Positions 43,101 through 50,493 of a stretch of DNA of 64,000 nt are shown in pieces. The notes beneath the pieces are model-generated. The model did no database searches and was not told the DNA's origin. It saw only the letters and a program-made list of their open reading frames with translations. Every line of letters begins with the position of its first letter. Positions within the stretch are counted from its first letter, which is position 1. Position numbers and translations under genes: made by a program. Source of the stretch: Desertifilum tharense IPPAS B-1220 (GTDB lineage Bacteria; Cyanobacteriota; Cyanobacteriia; Cyanobacteriales; Desertifilaceae); the NCBI RefSeq assembly GCF_001746915.1, contig NZ_MJGC01000053.1, positions 124,001-188,000 on the forward strand, written 5' to 3'.

Positions 43101-44233
43101 GCGATCGCTTGTTACAAAGCATGAGCGAACGAGTTAAAAATTGCCTGCGTTCCACAGATATGATGGCCCGTTGGGGCGGAGATGAATTTACAATTCTCAT
43201 TCCTGAAATTCACAGTGCGGAAGACCCTGCTAAAATTTCCCAGAGAATTCTTGATTCCTTGAAATATGCCTTTAATTTAGAAGGACATCAACTGCATATT
43301 AGTAATAGTATCGGGATTGCGATTTATCCCCAAGATGGCATGGATGCTGAAACGCTTCTGAGAAATGCTGATGCAGCCTTATATATTGCCAAAGAACAAG
43401 GACGCAATAACTATCAGTTTTATACTTCAGTTATTAATTCTCAAGCTGCTGAATTTTTAAGCTTAGAAAACGAACTGCATCAAGCTTTGAAACGCCAAGA
43501 ATTTGTGCTTCTCTATCAACCCCAAATTAACATTGTCACGGGTGAAGTTATCGGTATGGAAGCGCTGATTCGCTGGCAACATCCGCAATTTGGGTTAGTT
43601 TCGCCCGATAAGTTTATTCCCCTAGCAGAACAAACTGGGTTAATTATACCGATTGGCGAATGGGTTTTACAAACAGCTTGTCAGCAAAATAAGGCTTGGC
43701 AAGATGCCGGTTTACCTGGCGTTAGAGTTGGGGTAAATTTATCCGCCCGCCAATTTCAGCAACCCAATCTGATTGAAATGGTTGCCAATATCTTATCGGA
43801 AACAGGGTTAAGTCCTGAATATTTAGATTTGGAAATTACGGAAAGTCTCAGCATGAAGAATGTAGACTTAACTCAAAAAATACTCACAGACTTATACAAT
43901 CGAGGATTGCATCTATCTATTGATGATTTTGGAACGGGGTATTCTTCGCTGCGCTATCTCAAGCAGTTTCCTTGTCATACGCTGAAAATCGATCGCTCGT
44001 TTGTCCAAGGTTTAAGCAACGATTCTAAGGATGCTTCTATTATTAAGGTGATTATTGCATTGGGCAGAGAATTGAATTTAGAACTCGTCGCAGAAGGCGT
44101 AGAAACGGAAGAGCAAAAGAATTTATTACATCAAATGCAATGTCAATATATGCAAGGATATTTATTCAGTCGCCCTCTGAATCGTCGAGAAGCAACTCAA
44201 TTTCAAGAGCGCCTATTTAGAGTTGCCAGTTAA
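40121..44233 (+). CDS. Multi-sensor cyclic-di-GMP enzyme (GAF2-PAS4-GGDEF-EAL)
   Basis: This 1370-residue soluble signalling protein starts at TTG 40121, preceded by AGGGGAAGG. In order it has a coiled-coil N-terminus (1-95), GAF1 (~100-265), GAF2 (~275-415), PAS/PAC1 (~425-545), PAS2 (~550-680), PAS3 (~685-815), PAS4 (~820-935), GGDEF (~940-1105) and EAL (~1115-1365). The cyclase site RWGGDEF (~1016) and phosphodiesterase site MEALIRW (~1146) with later DDFGTGYSS are intact, so both synthesis and breakdown of c-di-GMP are possible. No phytochrome-type Cys attachment motif was identified in the GAF domains. The likely output is control of motility or biofilm. Confidence 0.94.
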   Translation: MKIDEFAYRIEVAHDRLAGLRQQVKQLSLSPEIILQQVFFKLNQALEDIKSVQKQLQSDRDFPTLPEPLEINVDERLHQLRDTNQQLLGEIVERKRAESLLKAQTQVLEKIATGASLTETLNCLAKTIEQQSSGLLCSILLIDRNGSKLRYGAAPSLPDSYNDQMDGVAIAPGMTPCGTAAYLSEPAIVSDIATDPLGTDFKQLGLSHGLRSCWSAPIIANNGNVLGTFAMYYRKPRSPNSHEWQTLKVAVHLAAIAIEKNQAEELSNERSHLSALISKIGLALQQNHELPEILQQCRSVLTQHLDLPLVQIWTFNSSNEALELATPTDDSPVNRLKIDCIAQTAQPYLTHNLLSDRSFDRDWVQREEIVLFAGYPLIVEAKVIGVLAVFARDVLSQNVLNKLTTIADSLAQCIERKRTETALQNALKRLDLHFENTPAAVIEWDSHFQVSRWSQQAEKIFGWKAEEVFGLRPDCWPFILAEDLEKIYPGMEQLSQSNPDAPIIHSRNYRKDGTIIDCDWYNSIVLDEAGNLVSVLSFIVDVTERNQMQKEIERSLSLLSATLEATGEGIIASREGKYIATVNQKFLKMWGIPESAIASRELQSALPYLLERVQDPEAFVAIAQSLFSQPDAEGYDIFHLKDNRVIERYSRPQRLGSQIMGRVCCFRDITERCQAEEALRLGEERFQILSKATKDVIWDWNLVTNEIWWNQGVEHLLHYSPATTKLDVEWWYQCLHPEDRQRVIEGVQNAIDTGKQFWAVEYRFLRSDGIYLHIYDRSYLMRDDTGKPVRMLGGMTDVSDLKRTELALRESEARLKLGMEIARMGWWDWDITSDRCFYSEQARVVFGLPPGNYHASYRDFIDCVHPEDREGAIAAIHQAVEAGMSYNIEFRTIWPDGTQHWINTKTKVYCDEQGKAVQIVGLSMDITERKHIEETIRYQANYDQLTGLPNRKQFSERLLAALEKAERDRSRLAVLFLDLDRFKNINDTLGHAAGDRLLQSMSERVKNCLRSTDMMARWGGDEFTILIPEIHSAEDPAKISQRILDSLKYAFNLEGHQLHISNSIGIAIYPQDGMDAETLLRNADAALYIAKEQGRNNYQFYTSVINSQAAEFLSLENELHQALKRQEFVLLYQPQINIVTGEVIGMEALIRWQHPQFGLVSPDKFIPLAEQTGLIIPIGEWVLQTACQQNKAWQDAGLPGVRVGVNLSARQFQQPNLIEMVANILSETGLSPEYLDLEITESLSMKNVDLTQKILTDLYNRGLHLSIDDFGTGYSSLRYLKQFPCHTLKIDRSFVQGLSNDSKDASIIKVIIALGRELNLELVAEGVETEEQKNLLHQMQCQYMQGYLFSRPLNRREATQFQERLFRVAS

Positions 44234-44599
44234 CCGCTATGAATTGAGCGGGTTAATGTCTTAGAGGGGCAGAAAACTAGATAACAAAAAGGAACGCAAC
44301 CGCTAAAGCAGTGAGGATATTGATGAGTAGAGTTCTGCTGGAACGCCCCAATTCTTGATAAGCATTGCAGGCGACTGGGGAGAGGGTGGCTTAGACCGCT
44401 TAATTCTTAACGATCGCGATCGCAAGTCTCAATGATAGAATGAAGACGAGAAAGTGGGAGAATTTCCACAGAACAAGAAAATTCAGCTTTCCAATCTGCG
44501 AATGCTGGAGATTCACTCTAGAGATAGGCGAAATAGGTAGCCCCTGCCTCTATCCTCAAAGTGAGGGGAATGATCCTATCGGCGATTAAGTTGAGAGTT
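44234..44599. other. Intergenic region with a possible membrane-protein relic
   Basis: It separates the c-di-GMP gene from the DUF3611 gene. The only coding-like content is the minus-strand fragment at 44277-44390. An inverted CCCCTGCCTCTATCCTCAAA...GAGGGG segment lies near 44538-44568. Confidence 0.45.
44277..44390 (-). pseudogene. Possible C-terminal relic of a membrane protein
   Basis: A minus-strand frame between a TAA at 44391-44393 and a TAG at 44277-44279 reads ATLSPVACNAYQELGRSSRT followed by the hydrophobic LLINILTALAVAFLFVI. It has the look of a terminal transmembrane helix but no start codon or upstream domain. I do not recognise the parent family. Confidence 0.25.
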
Positions 44600-45166
44600 A
44601 TGCAAACCAACTCGGAAATCACGGCACCCACACCTAGAATTCGAGATATTGCCAATGCATTTCGCGTGACAGGTTGGGCAAGTTTCTGGATACAGTTGGG
44701 GCTACTCGCTGTATCAAGTATTGCCTTGCTATTTGCCACAACCGGACAAAACTTTGCCGAAGGTGCAATTACCGGATTAGGGATTGGCATCTTCTGGGGC
44801 GTTTGTGGCATTGTGTTATTAGGGTTTGCTCTATTTCTGGCGTTGCGCTATACCCAAATTGCGAATCGACTGTTAGGTCAGGATGCAAAAATCCGCCCGA
44901 AAAAAGCAGATACCATTCGCTTATTACAAATTGGCTTAATGGCTAGTTTAGCCGGAATCTTACTCAGTCTATTTGGGGCGGGTTCTGCGGTTGGCGTGCT
45001 GGTGGCAAAAACCGTTTCTCAACCCCCTGGCGTGGCGATTACCGATCCCAATAAAATTGTACGGGCGCTCGATGTGTTTGTGGTGGTCGCCAATATTTGC
45101 GGCGTTACCGGACATTATGTCGGAACAGTTGCAGCCTTATGGTTATTAAAGCGCGTTCCCGACTAA
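44600..45166 (+). CDS. DUF3611 family membrane protein
   Basis: This protein of about 188 residues has four predicted transmembrane helices (residues ~28-50, 62-85, 122-145, 165-182) and the family segment PRIRDIANAFRVTGWASFWIQL. DUF3611 proteins occur in cyanobacteria and plastids; their function is unknown. ATG 44600 is favoured over an upstream start at 44561. It converges with the TspO-like gene, the stop codons overlapping by 2-4 bases. Confidence 0.82.
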   Translation: MQTNSEITAPTPRIRDIANAFRVTGWASFWIQLGLLAVSSIALLFATTGQNFAEGAITGLGIGIFWGVCGIVLLGFALFLALRYTQIANRLLGQDAKIRPKKADTIRLLQIGLMASLAGILLSLFGAGSAVGVLVAKTVSQPPGVAITDPNKIVRALDVFVVVANICGVTGHYVGTVAALWLLKRVPD

Positions 45167-45945
45167 ACGGCATGGGTCTTTCGGGTACGGTTTCGAGTTA
45201 TCCCGATCCAGAGTAGCGCAGCTAGAGCGATCGCCCCCAAGATTGCCGTTATTAAAATCGTTGAGTTATCCGCCTGACGAACTGCGATCGCAATATAGGC
45301 CCAAACAAACACCAATGTAAAGGCAATATCCGCCTGTTGAATCGCTAAGATACCCGCGATCGCAACTCCTATAACCAGCATAATCGCAGTCCACCCCGTT
45401 TCCCCAATTCCCCAACCCCGCCAGCCGGACATATACAGCGCTGACGCCACATTCACAATCGTTGCCACAGAAATCCAGGCAAGATAGACACTAAAAGGAA
45501 TATCGGCGAACCATTTACGCTGGCGCGATCGCACCGGATGGGTCTTTAATTGAAGATATACCCCAATTAACGGCAACAGAATCGCTAACATCACTAACAC
45601 AGAAAGCCAAAACTGTTGGACGGTAAACAGATACACCCAGAGAATTTGAGCCACACAAGCCGCAATCAAAAAAATATTAACCCAACGCAGGGTTGAGTTT
45701 TGGCGCTGGCTGGGGAGAAACTGATAAACCCCATAGGCAATTAACCCCAAATAAATTAAGCCCCAAATCGAAAAGGCATAACTCGCCGGGATAATTTGCA
45801 CGCCAGCTAGGATCGTATTGGCAATTTCGCCAATATTTGACCCCCCTGGCGGCGAGAAATTTGACCAAACATTAAAACCTAGCGTTGCCAGAATCGCGGC
45901 TATCGTTGCTAGCGATAGGAAAAGACCCGAAGGAGATGCTTTCAT
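45163..45945 (-). CDS. TspO/tryptophan-rich sensory-like membrane protein
   Basis: The ATG at 45943-45945 gives about 260 residues; the frame is open to 46116 but that part overlaps the neighbouring gene. There are eight or so hydrophobic helices with conserved aromatic residues (SYAFSIWGLIYLGLIAYGVY, WFADIPFSVYLAWISVATIVNV). Similar cyanobacterial proteins are annotated as tryptophan-rich sensory proteins, distant relatives of the five-helix TspO. The doubled size compared with TspO makes the exact role doubtful. Confidence 0.75.
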   Translation of the reverse strand: MKASPSGLFLSLATIAAILATLGFNVWSNFSPPGGSNIGEIANTILAGVQIIPASYAFSIWGLIYLGLIAYGVYQFLPSQRQNSTLRWVNIFLIAACVAQILWVYLFTVQQFWLSVLVMLAILLPLIGVYLQLKTHPVRSRQRKWFADIPFSVYLAWISVATIVNVASALYMSGWRGWGIGETGWTAIMLVIGVAIAGILAIQQADIAFTLVFVWAYIAIAVRQADNSTILITAILGAIALAALLWIGITRNRTRKTHAV

Positions 45946-46015
45946 ACTTAATGGTACGTTTATTTCCGATCTTGCCTTGCGATTGCACCCGCGATCGCCT
46001 GTCGAAAGGATAATA

Positions 46016-46477
46016 TCAAGCGTGCAACCAGCGATACAACGCCTTATCAGGCGAAGCAATTTCAGCAATCGAAGTATAGTAGTAATCTTGCCATCCCCAC
46101 TCCGGCAACCCTGCAAACACCATTAGATTCAGGGGATATTGTTCGCTATCGGTACAGCGGCGCAAGTCATCGCGGAATAGGAAAATCGTTTTATGCAGCG
46201 CGATCGCCATTCCCAACTCTACCATCACCCCCTCATCTGGGGGCGTCCCATTGACGATCGCAAAAATCCCATCGCAGTTTTGCACATCTTTAAAATCTGC
46301 CTGCGCCACGCGATACGCCCAACCCGGTTGAGCAACATTCACCGCGTTATTGCGGGCGAACGGTTCCCAAACCTCCGCACCCACTGCAACTAGCGCCTGT
46401 TGAATGGGGGGAAGCAGCAAAGCCTTCTGCTGGGCAGAAAAGCCATAGGGATTAGCCAGATAAAGCGTTTTCCTCAC
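46016..46477 (-). CDS. Nucleoside 2-deoxyribosyltransferase-like protein
   Basis: This protein of about 153 residues has the family pattern LYLANPYGFSAQQ at the N-terminus, DFKDVQNCDGIFAIVNGTPPDEGVMVELGMAIALHK in the middle (catalytic Glu in GVMVELG) and FLFRDD. Such enzymes swap bases on deoxynucleosides or hydrolyse nucleotides, and related folds occur in defence proteins. The GTG at 46475-46477 follows CTGGAGG by 5 bases and is the likely start; a TTG at 46492 is further up. It is not clearly linked to its neighbours. Confidence 0.82.
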   Translation of the reverse strand: MRKTLYLANPYGFSAQQKALLLPPIQQALVAVGAEVWEPFARNNAVNVAQPGWAYRVAQADFKDVQNCDGIFAIVNGTPPDEGVMVELGMAIALHKTIFLFRDDLRRCTDSEQYPLNLMVFAGLPEWGWQDYYYTSIAEIASPDKALYRWLHA

Positions 46478-46523
46478 CTGAACCTCCAGCAATCGGACTT
46501 GCCGCTATTTTAGCGAGATTGGC

Positions 46524-47921
46524 TCAACTCAGCGTGCGTCGCAGCGCCGGGATACGAGCAACCACCAGAAAATCAAGCACCAATATCAACACCAGCGAGA
46601 AACCCAACAGGGGAAACGCCAAACCCAACACCGCCACAATTGCCAGCGGCACCTTGATCGGCGATCGCGCTGGGGCACCCAAACGACCCGACGGGCGACG
46701 TTTCCACCACATCACCGCCCCGCTAACACATAGCAAAATGGTAATTAAACACGCCAACAACATCAACAATTGATTGGGCAAACCAAAATATAGACCCATG
46801 TGAATCGCAATCCCCATCGACACCGCCTTGGGTACCCAGCCGTAATCTTGCCAACCCACTTGCGCCAACACTTCACCGCTGTATTGATCGATGTGCATCG
46901 TCACTTCCTGAGTCGGGTTGCTAGCAGGGGCAGCCACCGTATAAACGCCCGTTTCGCCTTGAGGCAAGCTAATGTTAAAACCGGGAGAAATGCCTTCTAC
47001 TTGGGCAATGGCGATGATTTGGTCTAGATCGACCGTTGCATGGGTTTCGGCGATCGCGCCAGAATGAGCATGATGACCCGATTGCGGCATCGGTAGCATT
47101 TCCGCCGCCCAAGGAACGGAATGTTCGCCGTGTTGGTTCAGCGTTCCCGTTAGTACCGTTGATTGAGGCACATTTTGCCACTTTTGATCCGGAAAACGCG
47201 CCCACACATTGGCAAACGTCGCGCCCCAAAAACCCGTCCACGGCAAGCCAGTCAGAATCAAAAATCCCACCAGCAACAGACCATAGAAACCGGGAACGGC
47301 GTGTAAATCTCGCCAAAACACCCGTCCATCGGGATTCCCAAGGCGCGGGATTAACGTTCCCGCCCAACGAAAACGACCGCGCGGCAACCATAAATATAAC
47401 CCGCTCAATAGCAGCACCAATCCCCAACAGGCCGCCAATTCAATTAGGTAGTCTCCCCAGCGCCCGATCATCAACTCTCCGTGTAGCTTCAGGGCGATCG
47501 CGCTGAGGGTGCGGGCTTCATTGCGATCGCCTAAAATTTGTCCCGTATGCGGGTTAACAAAGACCATCCAATTCTCGCCATCGCCCGTCAAGATTTGTAC
47601 TTCTGTACTGCGGTTAGCCGCAACTGCCGGGAAGACTCGCGTTACAGCCGCTTCGGGATACGCTTGTTTAACGGTCTCCACCTGTTGAGTATAGGAAACC
47701 GTTTCAGCCGTGGGTTGCACAAATAACAAAGGGCGATAGATCGCAGCATCGAGTTGAGGCTTAAACAGATAAATAATGCCAGTCGTTGCCAGCATTAACA
47801 AAAAGGGAATCACGAAAAGTCCGGCGTAGAAATGCCAGCGCCATACCGCCCGATACAGCAGATTTTTCCCGGTTTCTAAGGCGGGTTCGGTATCAATACC
47901 TGAAGAAAAAGGTGGTGTCAT
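46524..47921 (-). CDS. PepSY-domain membrane protein (siderophore/iron reductase-like)
   Basis: This 465-residue protein has an N-terminal TM helix (WHFYAGLFVIPFLLMLATTGIIYLF), a periplasmic PepSY region (~60-135), TM pair (~150-185, 205-235), a second periplasmic domain and two C-terminal TM helices. His residues in the helices (e.g. RWHFYAG, HGEL, HAVPGFYG) may bind haem. PepSY-TM proteins accompany siderophore receptors and are thought to reduce ferric complexes in the periplasm. It is last in the four-gene uptake set. Confidence 0.87.
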   Translation of the reverse strand: MTPPFSSGIDTEPALETGKNLLYRAVWRWHFYAGLFVIPFLLMLATTGIIYLFKPQLDAAIYRPLLFVQPTAETVSYTQQVETVKQAYPEAAVTRVFPAVAANRSTEVQILTGDGENWMVFVNPHTGQILGDRNEARTLSAIALKLHGELMIGRWGDYLIELAACWGLVLLLSGLYLWLPRGRFRWAGTLIPRLGNPDGRVFWRDLHAVPGFYGLLLVGFLILTGLPWTGFWGATFANVWARFPDQKWQNVPQSTVLTGTLNQHGEHSVPWAAEMLPMPQSGHHAHSGAIAETHATVDLDQIIAIAQVEGISPGFNISLPQGETGVYTVAAPASNPTQEVTMHIDQYSGEVLAQVGWQDYGWVPKAVSMGIAIHMGLYFGLPNQLLMLLACLITILLCVSGAVMWWKRRPSGRLGAPARSPIKVPLAIVAVLGLAFPLLGFSLVLILVLDFLVVARIPALRRTLS

Positions 47922-48046
47922 GGCAATCGGTGCTGAGTTCAGTAGAAGGACTTGAACGATCGAGGGGAGTTTCTGTTGGGCTTCCTAACCGAATAGCTAC
48001 GTAAATTTTGCTTAAAAGTCAAAAGACAATTTGTCGAAGATAAGCC

Positions 48047-49348
48047 TTATGATTCTGTGACGGCATCCGGTTCTTGCGCTTGCTTTTCCACCCGATGCAG
48101 GCTGGGTAGCAGCGAACCGACTAACCCCAGGGCGAGGATACAAACCGCCGATAGCGTATAGACAAACGCAATTCCGCTACCTGTTTCGCTACCGAATAAA
48201 CGACCAAAAATTGGGGCTAACGCCCCCCCCGGTTGCATTGCGGGTTCAAAGATAAAATCGGCAATCGGGCCAGCAATTAAACTGGCAAATGTGCCAACAA
48301 TGGTGCCAATGGCTTGATCGGCGGCAAAAACGCGCCCTTGGGCATGGCTGGGAATTGCGGCATACCAGATAGCATTGGTGGAACTAAAGGCGAGGGGCAG
48401 ATGTAGCGAGGCAAAAAATTGCGCCCCCATCCACAAGGGCGGTACGCGACCGACACCCAAGGCTATTTTACTCAAACCAATTCCCATAAAGCCGACTAAC
48501 ATCCCCCGGACTCGGCTGCGAAATCCGCCCCAAATGCCGAGGGCGATCGCGCCAATTGCACCCCCAACGCCAGCGGCGGTGACAACTGCCCCCAAAACTT
48601 GGGCATCTCCTCCACTCCGGGCAAGGATGACGGGTTGATAAAGGGTTTCGCCGAGTTGTTGGAAAAACCAAAATAGGGAAAAGGTGAGTGTTAGCACCCA
48701 TAAATTCGGTCGGGAGAAAATATACCGAAAGCCCCAAACCACCTTTTGCACAATTGATTCGGGTTGGCTGGTTTCGGCGTCGGCGGGTGGGGGTTGGGGA
48801 ATTCTGCGCCAAATGAGGGTAGCCACTGCGATCGCAAAGGTGGCAACATCAATCAAAATAATCCCCAATAAGCCAATTTGCGGATACAAACTCCCGGCTA
48901 AGGCGGGGGCAAAAATGGCAGAAGCGTAAGTGACTAAGGAAGCGAGGCTGCTGACGCGGGTGTAATGCTCGGAGGAGACAATTAAGGGGATGGCGGTGGA
49001 ATAGGCGAGATTTTGAATGGGCCCAAAACACCCATAAACAGCCGCTAAACCGTAGAGATGCCAGACGCGCAAGGTATCGGTGGCATACAGCAAGCCGACT
49101 ATCAGCGTACACAAGACGATGCAAGTATCGCTGAAAATCATTAAATGCTTGCGGTTAAACCGATCGGCGAGCAACCCGGCAAAGAGGGTGACAAAAATTT
49201 GGGGAAGCTGAAAGAAGAAGCTAAATAAGGCGATCGCCGTTGCTGCCCCAGTCAACTCCCACACCCAGAGGGTGAGGGCAAATTGAGTCATGGCGCTGCC
49301 AATGGCAGAGACGAATTGACCGCTCCAGATGATTAGAAATCCACGCAC
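48047..49348 (-). CDS. MFS transporter (DHA3-type, siderophore-cluster exporter candidate)
   Basis: This 433-residue protein has 12 predicted TM helices and the loop motif LLADRFNRKHLMIF (motif A, residues ~59-72). It is similar in layout to DHA3-type permeases, some of which (EntS-like) export siderophores. The start is GTG at 49346-49348. Placed between the siderophore-binding lipoprotein and the PepSY protein, it is a candidate exporter of the product of the adjacent aryl-activation genes. That role is inference from position. Confidence 0.85.
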   Translation of the reverse strand: MRGFLIIWSGQFVSAIGSAMTQFALTLWVWELTGAATAIALFSFFFQLPQIFVTLFAGLLADRFNRKHLMIFSDTCIVLCTLIVGLLYATDTLRVWHLYGLAAVYGCFGPIQNLAYSTAIPLIVSSEHYTRVSSLASLVTYASAIFAPALAGSLYPQIGLLGIILIDVATFAIAVATLIWRRIPQPPPADAETSQPESIVQKVVWGFRYIFSRPNLWVLTLTFSLFWFFQQLGETLYQPVILARSGGDAQVLGAVVTAAGVGGAIGAIALGIWGGFRSRVRGMLVGFMGIGLSKIALGVGRVPPLWMGAQFFASLHLPLAFSSTNAIWYAAIPSHAQGRVFAADQAIGTIVGTFASLIAGPIADFIFEPAMQPGGALAPIFGRLFGSETGSGIAFVYTLSAVCILALGLVGSLLPSLHRVEKQAQEPDAVTES

Positions 49349-49426
49349 GGTAATATTTAGAAAAAAGGATGTAGCTGTACTCAGTAAGGTTTAGGACAGA
49401 CTGAACTGCTAAAAGGATGAGACTTA

Positions 49427-49450
49427 CTCAGCACTCAGCACTCAGCACTT
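49427..49450. repeat. TCAGCACT repeat within the iron-uptake operon
   Basis: Three tandem ACTCAGC units lie between the FecB-like and MFS genes, close to the FecB-like stop codon. The repeat is therefore inside what looks like a co-directional operon. Confidence 0.75.
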
Positions 49451-49458
49451 CGCTATAG

Positions 49459-50478
49459 TTAGGGCGAGAGTATTTGCTCCTCAATTTCCTGGAGATAAAC
49501 TTCTGCCCCCAAGGGACCGGGATAGGCTAAACAACTATAAGCACTGGCAAAATAGACGCGGTTGTTTTGACTGGCTTTGAGCGATTGGGCGATCGCGTTA
49601 TTCTCCCAGTCTTGTTGAATTTGTTGTAACTGCGATCGCTCGAAGTCCTGAGTTTGGGGTGCATTGCGGCTAAAGTCGTAACCCAACAATAAAACAGAAT
49701 CGGCGGGAAGCTGGGGCAGTTTTTCAAGCGATAAATTGGGACTTCCCGTTGGCGAGTTGGGGGGTAAAACCAACTCAAATCCAATATTTTCCAGTAGAGA
49801 ACCGCAGGATGTGGTATTCCCTTCAACGCGCAAGCCGCGATCGAGTTGATTACCGACTAAGACTAAGATGCGAGAGCGTTCTTGAATTGCGGCGGCTAGA
49901 TTTTGCCGAACTTGGGCGATTCGTTGTTGATGTTGAGCGATCGCGTTTTGAGCCAGTTCGCGGCGATCGGCGATCTGGGCAATTTTCTGTAAATTCTCTT
50001 GCCAGTCGTTACCCACACCGTAGGGCAAAATCAAGGTTGGGGCTATTTGAGACAGCAGCGCATACTCCTGTTGATTCATCTCCAGGGTTGCCAGAATTAA
50101 GTCTGGCTTGAGTTGAACGATCGCTTCTAAAGAAGGATCGGGAGAAGTGCCAACATAACGAATCGGTTGGGTAATGCGATCGCCAAGTAAAGGAATCTGT
50201 TCGCGAGGATTATCTAGCGTATCGGATTGAAACTTCACCAAATCGGCATAACCGACGGGCTGCAAATCCAATACCAGCAAGAGTTCTAACAAACTGGGGG
50301 AAAGGGCAACAATCCGCTGGGGAGGTTGACAAATTTGCGTTTCTCCCAGGGAGTGTTGGATCTGCTGACACTCTGCTGCGGCTGAGGGGGGTTGAGTGTC
50401 CCTAGTCCGATCTTGACAGGCGGTTAACACTAAGAGGGCTAAGGGGACGATCCACCTCAAACGCGACTTTCTCCTCAA
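49459..50478 (-). CDS. Iron-siderophore ABC transporter substrate-binding lipoprotein (FecB-like)
   Basis: This 339-residue protein has a lipoprotein signal peptide with lipobox LTAC (Cys at ~21). The periplasmic-binding fold of cluster A-II follows (RIVALSPSLLELLLVLDLQPVGYADL, LKPDLILATLEMNQQEYALLS). It binds ferric siderophore and delivers it to an ABC permease; no fecCDE-type permease is present in this window. The start is TTG at 50476-50478 with a strong AGGAGAAAGG just before. It follows the TonB receptor by 15 bases. Confidence 0.9.
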   Translation of the reverse strand: MRRKSRLRWIVPLALLVLTACQDRTRDTQPPSAAAECQQIQHSLGETQICQPPQRIVALSPSLLELLLVLDLQPVGYADLVKFQSDTLDNPREQIPLLGDRITQPIRYVGTSPDPSLEAIVQLKPDLILATLEMNQQEYALLSQIAPTLILPYGVGNDWQENLQKIAQIADRRELAQNAIAQHQQRIAQVRQNLAAAIQERSRILVLVGNQLDRGLRVEGNTTSCGSLLENIGFELVLPPNSPTGSPNLSLEKLPQLPADSVLLLGYDFSRNAPQTQDFERSQLQQIQQDWENNAIAQSLKASQNNRVYFASAYSCLAYPGPLGAEVYLQEIEEQILSP

Positions 50479-50493
50479 AACCTTTCTCCTGGC

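Noticed and set aside
46016..46116. Extension of the TspO-like gene into the deoxyribosyltransferase gene
   Set aside because: The added 57 residues look non-homologous and are antisense-free overlap in another frame; the ATG at 45945 starts at the first hydrophobic segment.
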